In this document: one piece after another, positions 36,025-46,281 of the stretch
How the letters are laid out: every line of letters begins with the position of its first letter
How positions within the stretch are numbered: the stretch's first letter is position 1
Origin: Paenibacillus hexagrammi
Lineage (GTDB): Bacteria; Bacillota; Bacilli; Paenibacillales; NBRC-103111
Assembly: GCF_021513275.1 (NCBI RefSeq)
Contig: NZ_CP090978.1
Span: 124,001-188,000, forward strand
Length of the DNA stretch: 64,000 bases
Direction: 5' to 3'
Notes under the pieces: generated by a model
Databases searched by the model: none
Told to the model about the DNA's origin: nothing
Seen by the model: only the letters and a program-made list of their open reading frames with translations
Program-made: the position numbers and the translations under genes

Positions 36025-37008
36025 GTGTTGAATAATCGGCATAACGTACTGAAGCTTTCCAGAATCGGACTCGGCTGCGCTCATTTGTCAAATGTCAATG
36101 AAGCTGTCAAATGTGCTGGTATTGCCGCCATTCATGCCGCTTTTGATAGTGGAATCAATCATCTCAACACAGGGGATTTTTACGGCGCAGGCCGAAGCGA
36201 GATGGTTATCGCCGAAGCACTAAAGGGGTACAAAAGGGATGACTATTTTATATCGCTGAAGTTCGGGGCATTGAATACGCCGGACGGCTCCTTGTACGGA
36301 CTGGACGTCTCCCCTCATCATGTTAAGAACTACCTCGCCTATTCGCTCAAACGCCTCAATCTTGACTATATTGATCTTTATCAGCCCGCAAGAATCGATC
36401 TGGGTATCCCTGTTGAAGAAACGATCGGCGCCATTTCCGAACTGGTTAAGGCCGGCTATGTCAGGCAGATCGGAGTCAGCCAGGTTGACGCAGAGACGTT
36501 GAGAAGGGCACATGCCACGCATCCGATCAGCTGGGTGGAAGTCGAATACTCACTTTTTAACCGAAGCATCGAGAAATATATTATGCCGACTTCGAGGGAA
36601 CTGGGTATCGGCGTTATTGCTTTTGGGGCGTTGGCTCATGGTCTTCTTGCCGGTCATTGGACAAACGAGCGAATCCAAAGGAGCAAAGGCGGCTACGTTC
36701 CGTTGTTTTATGAAGAGAATATTGAAAAAAACGTTGTTTTGGCTCATAAATTGGGTGAGATCGCCGTAAAAAAACAAATGACGTTATCCCAATTGGCGCT
36801 TGCCTGGATGTTATCCAAAGGAGATGACATCATACCGCTTATCGGTACCGTATCGACGGCTCATCTTCAAGAAGCTTTGCAGTCACTTGATATTCATCTG
36901 ACTGAAGATGATGTCATGGAAATTGAAGATGCGATCCCAGAGCAGGAGATCGCCGGCGCTTCTTTTCCAAATATGCAATTTAGAAACGGTAAGACTGTTC
37001 GCGTATAA
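36025..37008 (+). CDS. Aldo/keto reductase
   Basis: 327 residues, TIM-barrel NADPH oxidoreductase. AFDSGINHLNTGDFYGAGRS carries the catalytic Asp/Tyr region in altered form: the usual DTAxxYG reads NTGDFYG. KFGALNTPDG supplies the Lys, and LKRLNLDYIDLYQPARIDLG the AKR signature, with QPAR where HR/HxxD is usual. GTG 36025 is 6 bases after AGGAG. Second gene of the MarR operon. It probably reduces aldehydes or ketones; the substrate is unknown. Confidence 0.85.
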   Translation: MLNNRHNVLKLSRIGLGCAHLSNVNEAVKCAGIAAIHAAFDSGINHLNTGDFYGAGRSEMVIAEALKGYKRDDYFISLKFGALNTPDGSLYGLDVSPHHVKNYLAYSLKRLNLDYIDLYQPARIDLGIPVEETIGAISELVKAGYVRQIGVSQVDAETLRRAHATHPISWVEVEYSLFNRSIEKYIMPTSRELGIGVIAFGALAHGLLAGHWTNERIQRSKGGYVPLFYEENIEKNVVLAHKLGEIAVKKQMTLSQLALAWMLSKGDDIIPLIGTVSTAHLQEALQSLDIHLTEDDVMEIEDAIPEQEIAGASFPNMQFRNGKTVRV

Positions 37009-37043
37009 ACACGATCACACATAAAGAAGGGATGTTGTAAGTT

Positions 37044-37922
37044 ATGATTATCGTTACCGGAGCTAACGGGAAATTGGGGCGGGCCGTGGTAGAGCAGTTA
37101 CTTAAGCGTGTTCCTGCTGAGCAGATCGGTGTCAGCGTCCGTGAACCGAATCAGGCACAAGAGCTTCGGGAATGTGGAGTTCGTGTCCGTCGGGGCGACT
37201 TTGACGATGCCGGGACTCTGCACCATGCCTTTGAGGGGGCGTCGCAGGTTCTCATCGTTTCGTCCGGCATTATGGGCGAAGCTGAAATCCCGCATGGTAT
37301 TCAGCAGCATCTAACCGCGATTGACACGGCAAAGAAGGCAGGGGCTAGTCGGGTGCTATACACTAGTCACATGGGTTCTTCCCCAACATCACACTTCGCC
37401 CCCATGATTCACCATGCGGCCACCGAAAAACTACTGGAGGATTCAGGAGTTGCCTTCACGTCGCTCCGTAATGGCTATTACGCCTCAATGGCACTAATGA
37501 TGATCGATGGAGCAATAAGAACAGGGGAATTGATCGCTCCAGTGGACGGTCCAGTTGCCTGGACTGCCCACTCCGACTTAGCCGAAGCTGCAGCGGCGAT
37601 CATAAGTGAGCAGAAATGGTATGGTATGACCCCCAATCTAACGGGACCCGAAGCCATTGACATGGAGGGAATTGCGACAATTGCATCCGAAGTCTTGGGG
37701 CGGAATATCCGTCGAACTATTGTGTCAGACGAAGAGTTTAGGGAGCGCATGCTGTCTCAGGGTGTGCCGGAAGCGAGTATAAATATGCGGATGGGGATGT
37801 TTCTAGCTAGCCGTCAGGGTGATTTCGCTCAAGTCGATCCTGCTCTGGCTCATTTGATCGGCAGGTCCCCGAAAAGTTTCGGAGAGGTCTTGAAAGAGTC
37901 GATTACTCATAAGCAAGGTTGA
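37044..37922 (+). CDS. NmrA/QOR2-like NAD(P)-dependent reductase
   Basis: 292 residues, atypical short-chain dehydrogenase. Rossmann loop MIIVTGANGKLGRAVVEQLL, then SVREPNQAQEL for cofactor choice, and SRVLYTSHMGSSP. The active-site region resembles quinone oxidoreductase YtfG (ATEKLLEDSGVAFTSLRNGY). It likely reduces quinones or related electrophiles with NADPH. Last gene of the MarR operon. The terminator follows at 37970. Confidence 0.85.
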   Translation: MIIVTGANGKLGRAVVEQLLKRVPAEQIGVSVREPNQAQELRECGVRVRRGDFDDAGTLHHAFEGASQVLIVSSGIMGEAEIPHGIQQHLTAIDTAKKAGASRVLYTSHMGSSPTSHFAPMIHHAATEKLLEDSGVAFTSLRNGYYASMALMMIDGAIRTGELIAPVDGPVAWTAHSDLAEAAAAIISEQKWYGMTPNLTGPEAIDMEGIATIASEVLGRNIRRTIVSDEEFRERMLSQGVPEASINMRMGMFLASRQGDFAQVDPALAHLIGRSPKSFGEVLKESITHKQG

Positions 37923-37969
37923 TTGCATGAAAAATGCGAAGTGGGTCTCCTGCGTTCAATTGGTGCTCC

Positions 37970-37998
37970 AGACTGTCGACAAAATGTCGGCAGTCTTT
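37970..37998 (+). terminator. Terminator after the NmrA-type gene
   Basis: AGACTG...CAGTCT with an inner CGAC/GTCG stem and loop AAAAT, followed by TTGTC. A moderate U-tract only. Confidence 0.6.
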
Positions 37999-38213
37999 GT
38001 CTATTTACAATTCTCGATCATTTTTCGCCGATCCCCCGTTATGGAGAACCGTATCATCGATAGTGGTAAAGCGACGAGTGGGGGTTGTGATTAATATGAA
38101 TGAGCTCATTACAAATGCTCGTGTTGATTCATATGTGCTGCTGCATATGATATAATAAGGCTATATTTGCGTTAGATTGAACCCAAAGTAATTACGCTGG
38201 GAGCGTGAAGGAT

Positions 38214-38411
38214 ATGAGCGTAACTAAGGAAACACTGTATAAACTCATCTCAGATATTCCTCCGCAGGACATGGAAGAAGTTGCGGACTTTATCGGATAC
38301 TTGAAAATGAAGAGGGAAAACATCATGCTGAGAGAGCTTAGTCAAGCAGCCGAGAGCAGCTTGGATTTTTGGCATAACGATATCGACGACGAGGTTTGGA
38401 ACGATGCTTAG
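38214..38411 (+). CDS. Antitoxin of a type II toxin-antitoxin pair (DUF2281/MazE-like)
   Basis: 65 residues: MSVTKETLYKLISDIPPQDM, EEVADFIGYLKMKRE, then an acidic tail (SLDFWHNDIDDEVWNDA) typical of the segment that wraps the toxin. ATG 38214 is preferred, with GGGAG and GAAGG upstream. The last 8 bases overlap the toxin gene. An extended -10 TGATATAAT at 38148-38156 is the likely promoter, which the antitoxin or complex should repress. Confidence 0.82.
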   Translation: MSVTKETLYKLISDIPPQDMEEVADFIGYLKMKRENIMLRELSQAAESSLDFWHNDIDDEVWNDA

Positions 38412-38751
38412 TCAAGGCGATATCGTGCTGATTCCCATCCCTTTCAGTGATCTGACCTCGCAAAAAAGAAGACCTGTTTTGGTTTTATCAAACAGTGACT
38501 ATAATCAGCGATACCAAGACGTTATCGTTGCGGCTATTACATCTAATGTTGCAGATCGTGAGTATCAGGTTATCATAACCAATGAAGACATGACTGAAGG
38601 CGAGCTTAAAGTCATCTCAGCAGTTCGTGCGGATAAAATATATACGCTGTCACAGTCTATTGTGATCAAGAAATTCGGGAAGTTGCAACCTGTAGTGTTG
38701 TTGAATGTAAAAAAACAAATTGATAGCTGGTCTGCAGAGAAAGCCCTCTAA
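38404..38751 (+). CDS. MazF/PemK-type toxin endoribonuclease
   Basis: 115 residues. SQGDIVLIPIPFSDLTSQKR and RPVLVLSNSDYN are the PemK/MazF signature, with the conserved RP and the Ser/Thr after the loop. VIVAAITSN and SAVRADKIYTLSQS complete the fold. The enzyme cuts mRNA at short motifs and is held inactive by its antitoxin. The ATG overlaps the antitoxin stop. Terminator follows at 38740-38776. Confidence 0.88.
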   Translation: MLSQGDIVLIPIPFSDLTSQKRRPVLVLSNSDYNQRYQDVIVAAITSNVADREYQVIITNEDMTEGELKVISAVRADKIYTLSQSIVIKKFGKLQPVVLLNVKKQIDSWSAEKAL

Positions 38752-38776
38752 AATAGTCTACTATGGGGGCTTTTTG
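38740..38776 (+). terminator. Terminator of the toxin-antitoxin pair
   Basis: AAAGCCC (38740-38746) and GGGCTTT (38767-38773) pair; TTG follows. The 5' arm overlaps the last toxin codons. Confidence 0.75.
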
Positions 38777-38846
38777 TTGTTTTAAGACTATAATGCGTTA
38801 ATGCTTTACCACAGAGATAAGGTAGAGATTAAGGGGGTTATTATAG

Positions 38847-39233
38847 GTGGGTAATTACGTTTGCAATCGGTCGAAGAATATTGATTTAAAAATGAGTAAT
38901 GGAGGTTTTACTGTATTTCTTACGGTTTTGGGATTGAGTGGTTCTATTTTAGCTACTACAACAAAAGAAAAAGAATTAATATTATGGCTCTTGGAACACG
39001 ATATTGAAGTAAGAGGTCTTGGGTGCGGTGGTTTTGATATCGAGGATATCCCTTGGGAGTATGCGAATTATGAGAATGAAAAATATTTCCTAATAAAGGT
39101 TATAGAAGGTGCAAAATCCAAGCTGGGGTGGGATACATTAGATTACACACCAAATGAAGAAATAATATTTTCCAACTTGGATAAATTTATTGAACTTGTT
39201 TCAAATTATAGGCCAGCAAATGCCGTGTGTTAG
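38847..39233 (+). CDS. Hypothetical protein of 128 aa
   Basis: GTG start with GGGGG 9 bases upstream. Reads like a small soluble alpha/beta protein: IDLKMSNGGFTVFLTVLGLS, EKELILWLLEHDIEVRGLGC, DIEDIPWEYANYENEK, IFSNLDKFIELVSN. AT-rich compared with its neighbours, as are many transferred or immunity-type genes. No family recognised; an immunity-protein role is only a guess. Confidence 0.55.
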   Translation: MGNYVCNRSKNIDLKMSNGGFTVFLTVLGLSGSILATTTKEKELILWLLEHDIEVRGLGCGGFDIEDIPWEYANYENEKYFLIKVIEGAKSKLGWDTLDYTPNEEIIFSNLDKFIELVSNYRPANAVC

Positions 39234-39318
39234 TACGTATGTTGAAGAGACATTAAGGAAAAGTGATGAATGAGCGTTATCGTAGAAATTATCAAATAAG
39301 TCGTATCTAGCATGTATG

Positions 39319-39367
39319 AGATCGCCCTACCCGGCCAGACTGGCCAGGTGGTTAGCGATCTTTTTTC
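39319..39367 (+). terminator. Terminator after the hypothetical gene
   Basis: ATCGC...GCGAT outer arms, with CTACC/GGTGG and GGCCAG/CTGGCC inner arms, then TTTTTT from 39361. Confidence 0.85.
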
Positions 39368-39420
39368 ACGTATTAGCATATAGCCGCACTAAGGAGTGTG
39401 TATGGTTATCTTCAGATAAT

Positions 39421-39442
39421 TTTTGTTGCAAATACAACAAAA
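39421..39442. promoter_or_regulatory. Operator before the second MarR gene
   Basis: TTTTGTTG and CAACAAAA form a perfect 8-bp inverted repeat around CAAATA, 53 bases before the MarR start. Likely autoregulatory site. Confidence 0.75.
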
Positions 39443-39494
39443 ATCTAATAAGATCTTGTTACCAATTCAATATTCAATAAATGGAGCTGCATCT

Positions 39495-40534
<1,040 letters not shown>

Positions 40535-40544
40535 TGTACAGCCC

Positions 40545-41580
40545 CTACATCCGATGCCTGCTCACCGTCCAGCGCTCCCAGAAGGCTAAATCCGGCTCGA
40601 TCAGCGGACGGCTTAGTCGGCGGATACGCTCCTGCAGCAGCACCCAGGTCAGCAGACCGGCCATCAGGAAGACAGCCGCGATTTGGAGCGGGCTTTGAAT
40701 ATGAGCAAAGATTCCCGTTGCGATGGCGGTCTTTGTAATGATGGCATGAAGCAGGAATACATACACAGTGTGGTTGCCCCATTCGGTCATAGTGGCTCTT
40801 CTCAGGGGAACCAGACTGAGGAAGCACAAGGAAGCAAAGACCTCAAGTACGTAAACGCCCAATCGGTAGATACCGGCATACCAGGCGGTGAATCCCAACT
40901 CGCGGAATGTAAAGCTACTGTAAAGCCATTTGGGGTCGATCGGATGCACGTATGCGAATAGTAGCAACGCAGCGGTGCCTACTGCGCCTGCCCATTTTAT
41001 TTTGGCCGCTAATGCAGTTGGAAGCATTTCTGACCGAAAATAGTAGCCTGCTAGAAAGAATGGGAAGAAGACAAAGGTTCTCGAAAAGCTCAGCCATGCT
41101 CCGATAAAAGGAGCGTAACCGACGGCGATTCCCATTAGGACGGACACGATGAAAGGATGCTTTATTTTCGCAAAGATCAGTAGAAGCAGTTTCCAGCAGA
41201 AGTGGCTGAACAGGAACCAGAGCAGTGAGTAAGGCATGAAGAACGAGTACCGGACGCCCGGTGCATGAAAGATAAGCACATCGAGCAGGGAGTACAAGCT
41301 CTGAAACACGAGATAGTGGTAGAAGATATGCTGCAAGCTTGATCCCGGGGATGTCGAGGTGAAAGCTTTTGGAGAAATAGCCAGTCACCATGGCGAACAT
41401 CGGAATATGAAACGTGTAAATGCCCAGATATAAGGTATGCAGGGCTGTATGTTGATGAATCAATGGCTCGATGAAGTTGGCAATGACAACAAGCAGAATC
41501 AGTAGAAATTTAGCGTTCAGCATGTACGCATCCGAATCGGAAGAGCTCTTCTCTATAGGATTCACGGTAAAGACCTCCAT
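40545..41580 (-). CDS. Membrane acyltransferase (acyltransferase 3 family), one frameshift
   Basis: About 344 residues and 9-10 helices when joined. The N-terminal piece (AKFLLILLVVIANFIEPLIH, FHIPMFAMVTGYFSKSFHLD) has the family's FHxPxF/GYF pattern. The rest (HIFYHYLVFQSLYSLLDVLI; SFSRTFVFFPFFLAGYYFRS; WGNHTVYVFLLHAII) is one frame over. Removing one base at the AA at 41335-41336 restores GIKLQHIF. The enzyme transfers acyl groups to sugars or wall polymers. A half-matching Fnr box at -41.5 with TACACT suggests anaerobic expression. The start has a weak ribosome site. Confidence 0.8.
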
Positions 41581-41602
41581 CTCAGTTAGTTGGACCCCTA
41601 CT

Positions 41603-41645
41603 AGTGTAAATCCCCCGCGTACCTCATGCAGTGATGTAAATCACG
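41603..41645 (-). promoter_or_regulatory. Fnr-like box of the acyltransferase gene
   Basis: AGTGATGTAAATCACG (41630-41645) has good inner arms. On the minus strand TACACT (41608-41603) gives -41.5 spacing. Confidence 0.5.
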
Positions 41646-41662
41646 AAATCAACATCGCGGCC

Positions 41663-41705
41663 TGTGATGGATCTCACAGTGCAAACGGCAAGGAAGACTT
41701 ACAAT
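41663..41705 (+). promoter_or_regulatory. Fnr box and -10 element of the second hemerythrin gene
   Basis: TGTGATGGATCTCACA (41663-41678) and TACAAT (41700-41705) imply a start near 41712, with the box at -41.5. Confidence 0.85.
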
Positions 41706-41739
41706 GGTGCCATTAGCAGACTGGAGGAGGCATTCTACC

Positions 41740-42264
41740 ATGATCATGGATATGGAATATTCGTATGAAGAAGCGCATAGCGCTCGCTTTCAGCAAGTGT
41801 TGGAACGGTTGAAGCAGGAGCATGTTGCGTTAAAAAGAGAGCTGGAGCACGTTCAGGAACTAACCGGTCATATGGCAGCCAAGCTGGGCACCGAAGAAGC
41901 AAGAAAGCTCTTGAGAGAGATCAAGCAGGAGATGGAGACGCTGTTGTGTAAGCTGGAAGAGCATGAGGAGTGGGAAGAGGCGGAAGTGCTGCCCGTGCTG
42001 GCCGGGTATGCTTCCCAGGGATTGGAGCCTAGCTTTTTGACATCAGCTTGGGTCTTGGAGGAGGAGCACAAGCAGACGGAGCGATTCGTACGCTCGTTTC
42101 TGGCCTATGCGGAACAGTGTGAGACGGCAAGCCTGCCTAAGTTGAAGAAGGCTGTCTCGCTGCTCTGTGTGGCATGCTCCGTTGTGGAGGATCATCTGCT
42201 AGCGGAAGAAGAGACGGTGCTGCCGGTTGCGGAGGAAATTTTGAACGAGTGTCAGGACGAATAA
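41740..42264 (+). CDS. Hemerythrin HHE-domain protein, paralogue
   Basis: 174 residues, homologous to the protein at 26488: LKQEHVALKRELEHV, KLEEHEEWEEAEVLPVL, WVLEEEHKQTERF and VEDHLLAEEETVLPV. Metal-binding His and Glu are kept. ATG 41740 lies 9 bases after GGAGGAGG. Monocistronic, with an Fnr box upstream and a strong terminator downstream. It probably binds O2, NO or iron during oxygen limitation, at the edge of the nitrate-reduction block. Confidence 0.85.
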   Translation: MIMDMEYSYEEAHSARFQQVLERLKQEHVALKRELEHVQELTGHMAAKLGTEEARKLLREIKQEMETLLCKLEEHEEWEEAEVLPVLAGYASQGLEPSFLTSAWVLEEEHKQTERFVRSFLAYAEQCETASLPKLKKAVSLLCVACSVVEDHLLAEEETVLPVAEEILNECQDE

Positions 42265-42299
42265 TTGAACAGATGCGCGCTGCGCCGCGGTTTTATGAT

Positions 42300-42346
42300 A
42301 ATGGCTTTCTCTAGATCTGAGTGGATCTGGAGAGAGCCATTTTGTT
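42300..42346 (+). terminator. Strong terminator after hemerythrin 2
   Basis: AATGGCTTTCTCTAGATC (42300-42317) pairs with GATCTGGAGAGAGCCATT (42324-42341) with one mismatch; TTGTT follows. Confidence 0.9.
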
Positions 42347-42409
42347 ATGGCTCGAATCATCTACGTTTTATACCTCAGCCACACTACTTCCAAATTTATC
42401 CGCGCCCAC

Positions 42410-42456
42410 AGTGATTTTCCCTCACAGTGCGGTACCGCCTCCCCATGGTTTAATAC
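42410..42456 (+). promoter_or_regulatory. Variant Fnr box before the nitrate-reduction operon
   Basis: AGTGA-TTTTCCC-TCACA (42410-42426) has both arms but a 7-base spacer instead of 6. A TTTAAT/TAATAC -10 lies at 42449-42456. The extra base falls in a C-run, where this sequence often shows indels. Confidence 0.6.
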
Positions 42457-42493
42457 ATACAGATGATCAATCAGCGAAGGAGCAATGATAAGT

Positions 42494-43534
42494 ATGGATC
42501 GAGCATTCGCATCAAAATTCGCCAAAAGCGTGTTCCTCACCGTATGCGGGTTAGTCATATTGATGGGCATCGGATCAAGAATGTTTACGCATGTTGATTT
42601 GGCTTTGTATGGATACATGGTAGGCACGGTTGTGTTCGTATGCGGGTTCTTTTACCGCTTTATCGCGTGGGGAGAGCGTCCCCCGACCAAGATTATTTTG
42701 AAAAAAGGCATCAAGCTGTTGTTTCGCAAAAGCACTCCTCAGACAGCCACAGAGCATCTGCTCACGTACCGGTTCATCTGGAACCGCGGCTGGTATCGCT
42801 GGACGCAGCACGTGCTGCTGGGATGGGGCTGTGTGCTATCGGCATTCGTCACCTTCCCTCTCGTATTCGGTTGGATGTACTTCACGATGAGCGAGAACGG
42901 AACCTACACGGTTGTGGGCTTTGGCATCAACATCATGAAAATCAAGGCGGACGGCATGCTCGGATTTCTGTTCTACAACGCTTTGAACATTACGGCTTTC
43001 ATGGTCATCGGCGGTGTATGTATGGCGCTGTACCGCAGAATCAAGAACATGCAGGCGAGAGCTGAGCAGACGCTGATTTATGATTTTCTTCCTTTATATA
43101 TGCTGCTGTTTGTCAGTGTTACGGGGCTAGCGCTCACCTTCTGCAACATCTTCCTGCATGGCTACGGCCATCCGGTTGTGACGCTGATTCATCAATGGTC
43201 AGTGATCGTGACGCTCATCTATATTCCTTTCGGTAAATTGGCGCATATCCCGTTCCGTCCCATGAGCGTGTTAGCAAGAAATTACCGTCAGCATTACGCA
43301 GAGCAAGCGACCAAAAGCTGCAAGGTATGCGGCAACGGCTTCGTCTCGGTGGAGCAGTCCAATGACGTAATCAACGTGCTGAAGGTTAACGATATCGAAT
43401 TCAAGACCGAAGAAGGCTTCCATTTGGCTGAACTGTGTCTGCCATGCCGCCGCAAATACAGAATGTCTCGCTTTACCGGAATTCCGACTCACCAGATTCG
43501 CGTCAAGGAGGCCAACCAGAATGCCAAAGGATAA
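42494..43534 (+). CDS. Membrane cytochrome b-like subunit with a C-terminal CxxC/CxxC domain
   Basis: About 346 residues and five or more helices. It has His residues that could bind two hemes (TQHVLLGWG; IFLHGYGHPVVTLIHQWSV; FGKLAHIPFRP), as in NarI-type quinol oxidases. The cytoplasmic C-terminus carries CKVCGNG and CLPCRRK, a possible zinc or iron site facing the molybdoenzyme. It is the first gene of the operon, overlapping the NasC-type gene by 14 bases. It is inferred to oxidise menaquinol for nitrate reduction. ATG 42494 is preferred; ATG 42485 is only 2-3 bases after AGGAG. Confidence 0.72.
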   Translation: MDRAFASKFAKSVFLTVCGLVILMGIGSRMFTHVDLALYGYMVGTVVFVCGFFYRFIAWGERPPTKIILKKGIKLLFRKSTPQTATEHLLTYRFIWNRGWYRWTQHVLLGWGCVLSAFVTFPLVFGWMYFTMSENGTYTVVGFGINIMKIKADGMLGFLFYNALNITAFMVIGGVCMALYRRIKNMQARAEQTLIYDFLPLYMLLFVSVTGLALTFCNIFLHGYGHPVVTLIHQWSVIVTLIYIPFGKLAHIPFRPMSVLARNYRQHYAEQATKSCKVCGNGFVSVEQSNDVINVLKVNDIEFKTEEGFHLAELCLPCRRKYRMSRFTGIPTHQIRVKEANQNAKG

Positions 43535-45696
43535 ATTTTTTAAAGTCATCGCTAATAAAAACCATCCGAATGAAGAGCTGGTTCCCACACACTGCTCCTA
43601 CTGCGGGATGCAATGCGGGATGAACCTTCGTGTAGATAAATCAACGAATACCATTATCGGCGTTGAGCCGAGATATGACTGGCCCGTTACCCTAGGCAAA
43701 ATGTGTCCGAAAGGCGTAACCGCCTATCAACAGACCAATCACGATGACCGCTTGCTGCGCCCGTTGATCCGTGATGACGCTTCGCTCAAAGGAACGAAGG
43801 AGGGTTTCCGGGAAGCCAGCTGGGAAGAGGCATACGACCTGATCGTGAAAAGATTTCAAGAGCTGCAGCACAAGCACGGCAAGGATTCGCTGTCCGTATT
43901 CAGCGGCGTTTCGATGACGAATGAGAAATGCTACCTGACCGGCAAATTTGCCCCGGGTTGCTCTGCAAACGCGCTACATCGACTACAACGGCAGGTTCTG
44001 TATGTCCAGTGCCGCTGCAGGCTTCCTCCGCAGTCTTGGCGTAGACAGAGGCTCGACGCTGCCATGGACGGATTTGCACGAGACGGATTGCTTGTTTATT
44101 GCCGGCAGCAACACGGCTGAATGCCACCCAACCTCGATGTTTCGGGTATGGGAAGTGCAGAACCGGGGCGGCTACCTGATCGTAGCAGATCCCCGTGAGA
44201 CGCCGATTGCCCGCCGTGCGGACGTCCATCTGGATTTGCGACCGGGTACGGACTTGGCGCTGGCCAACTGCATGGTCAACCTGCTGATTCAAAACGGGTA
44301 TGCCGACGAGAAATTTGTAGCCGACCACACCAACGGCTTTGAAGAGTTAAAAGAGGTTGTGAAGGAATTCACACCTGAATATACGAGCGAAATCACTGGC
44401 GTCGCCGCTGAAAAGCTGATCCGCGCTGCCGAAATTTACGGCAAAGCGCCCAATGCCATCGTCATGTTTGCCCGGGGCATCGAGCAGCAGCATAAAGGAG
44501 CGGATAATGTATCGGCTTACACGAATATGTGCCTCGTTACCGGCAAGATTGGCCGTCCGAAGGCGGGCGTGGCGACTTTCACCGGACAAGGCAATGGCCA
44601 GGGCGGAAGAGAACACGGACAGAAGTCCGACCTGCTTCCTGGTTACCGCAAGCTGACGAATCCCAAGCATGTGGAGGAAGTGTGCAAGGTATGGGGCATC
44701 ACCCCTGAAGAGATGCCTCAGCCCGGCGTATCGGCATATGAGATGTTCGAGCTGATGGAGCAGCAGACGATTCGCGGCTTGTACCTGCTCTGCTCGAACC
44801 CGGCGGTATCTGCGCCGAATCAGAATTATGTGCGCGCAGCGCTCAAGAAGCTCGACTTCATGGTGTGCGCCGACATTTACTTATCGGAATCGGCTGAATT
44901 CGCTGATGTTGTGCTGCCATCGGTCACCTGGTCCGAGGACGAAGGGACGGTAACGAATCTCGAAGGACGGATTATTAAAATCAACAAGGCGCAGGAGCCG
45001 ATCGGCGAATCGAAGCCTGACTGGCTCATCGAGGTTGAGCTGGCGGAGCGCCTTGGACGGGGACAGTACTTCCGGTATCTGAAGAGCGCCAGGGACGTAG
45101 CTGACGAGTTCCGCCTCGCTCGTTCCAAAGGCGGTTACGCCGATTACTACGGCGCAACCTGGGAGAAGATCGAGAAGCAAGACGGCGTCTTCTGGCCGTG
45201 CCGCAGTGAGGAAGACCCGGGAACGCCGCATATGTTCCTCGATCACAAGTTCTACCACCCAGACGGCAAGGCCAAGCTGTGCGCGCTGCCTTACAGACCG
45301 CCGGCCGAGGAGCCCTGCGAGCAGTATCCGCTGCGCCTGACGACAGGCCGGGTTGTATATCACTATCTGTCCGGGAACCAGACGAGAAGAATTCCTTTTC
45401 TGCGGGACATGTGCCCGGAGCCTTATGTGGAGGTTCACCCTGAAACAGCGGCTAAGTACAACATTCAGCATGATGAAGTCGTCCGGCTGTTCACTCGCCG
45501 CGGCGAGGCTTTCTATAAAGTGAAAATCATCGAAGCGATTCGCAAAGATACGGTGTTTGTACCGTATCATTTCGGACACGAGCAATCCATTAATCTGCTC
45601 ACGATCCCGGCGCTGGACCCGATGTCCCGCATGCCGGAATTCAAAGCCTGCGCAGCTCAAATTGAAAAGCAACCGGAGAGGATGAGCACCCGATGA
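43521..45696 (+). CDS. nasC: NasC-type molybdopterin nitrate reductase, one frameshift
   Basis: About 725 residues when repaired. The N-terminal [4Fe-4S] ligands are Cys25-x2-Cys28-x3-Cys32 and Cys62 (THCSYCGMQCGM; KMCPKGV). The bis-MGD region includes GRPKAGVATFTGQGNGQGGR followed by EHGQK, almost the B. subtilis NasC sequence. The C-terminal LTTGRVVYHYLSGNQTRR binds the second pterin. The frame breaks at CCCC 43951-43954: three C restore GKFARVALQTRYIDYNG. As written it gives readings ending at 44120 and 45696. No TAT signal, so it is cytoplasmic. NasC normally works in assimilation. Here a cytochrome b, ferredoxin and Rieske protein flank it, suggesting respiratory use. Confidence 0.87.
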
Positions 45697-46257
45697 AACA
45701 GCATCTCTATATTGAAATGGACAACTGCATCGGCTGCCGCAGCTGCCTGGCTGCCTGCACGCAGTGCGGAGGCCATGACGAAAGAAACCGCAATTACGTG
45801 TACGAGGTAGATCCTTTCGTGTCACGGCAGACCATCCCCGCTGATGTGTCTGCACTGCGTGATCGGCTTGCGCTCGGAGCTGTCCGGCTCAAGCGATCCA
45901 AATTACAGAAGAGGGTGCCGTTCTCTCGGCGCTAGTTGAGAAGTGTATCGGCTGCCAGAACTGCACGATCGCTTGCCCTTATGGTATTCCAAAATTCAGA
46001 TGAAGAACAGAATTTGATGTATAAATGCGATTTGTGCTACGACCGTACCAAGGAGGGTATTCCTCCCCATGTGCGCCTCCGTTTGCCCGACGAATACGCT
46101 GCAATGGTTAACGGACGAAGAACTCGCAGCCAAGAAAGCCGCCCATCAGTTAGGCAAATGGACGGCCAGTCATCAGCCGTTTGACCCGCTCGAAGGGGAA
46201 ACGAATGTGAAGATCAGCCTGCCGGGCATTCTGCAAGGCAAGCAAAAGTTATTCTAA
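45693..46257 (+). CDS. Polyferredoxin electron-transfer subunit (NrfC/DmsB-like), four frameshifts
   Basis: About 188 residues when repaired. The intended reading has four Cys clusters: DNCIGCRSCLAACTQCGG; MCLHC then CARSCPAQAI; KCIGCQNCTIACPYGIPKF; CDLCYDR then MCASVCPTNTLQ. Single-base breaks lie at CCCC 45836-45839, GTGATCGG 45859-45866, TTCAGATG 45996-46002 and CCCC 46065-46068. The ATG overlaps the nasC stop (ATGA). Every Cys is retained across the breaks, which argues against long decay. It would pass electrons from the membrane subunits to NasC. Confidence 0.78.
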
Positions 46258-46281
46258 TTTACCGAAGGCGAGGTGACCTGT

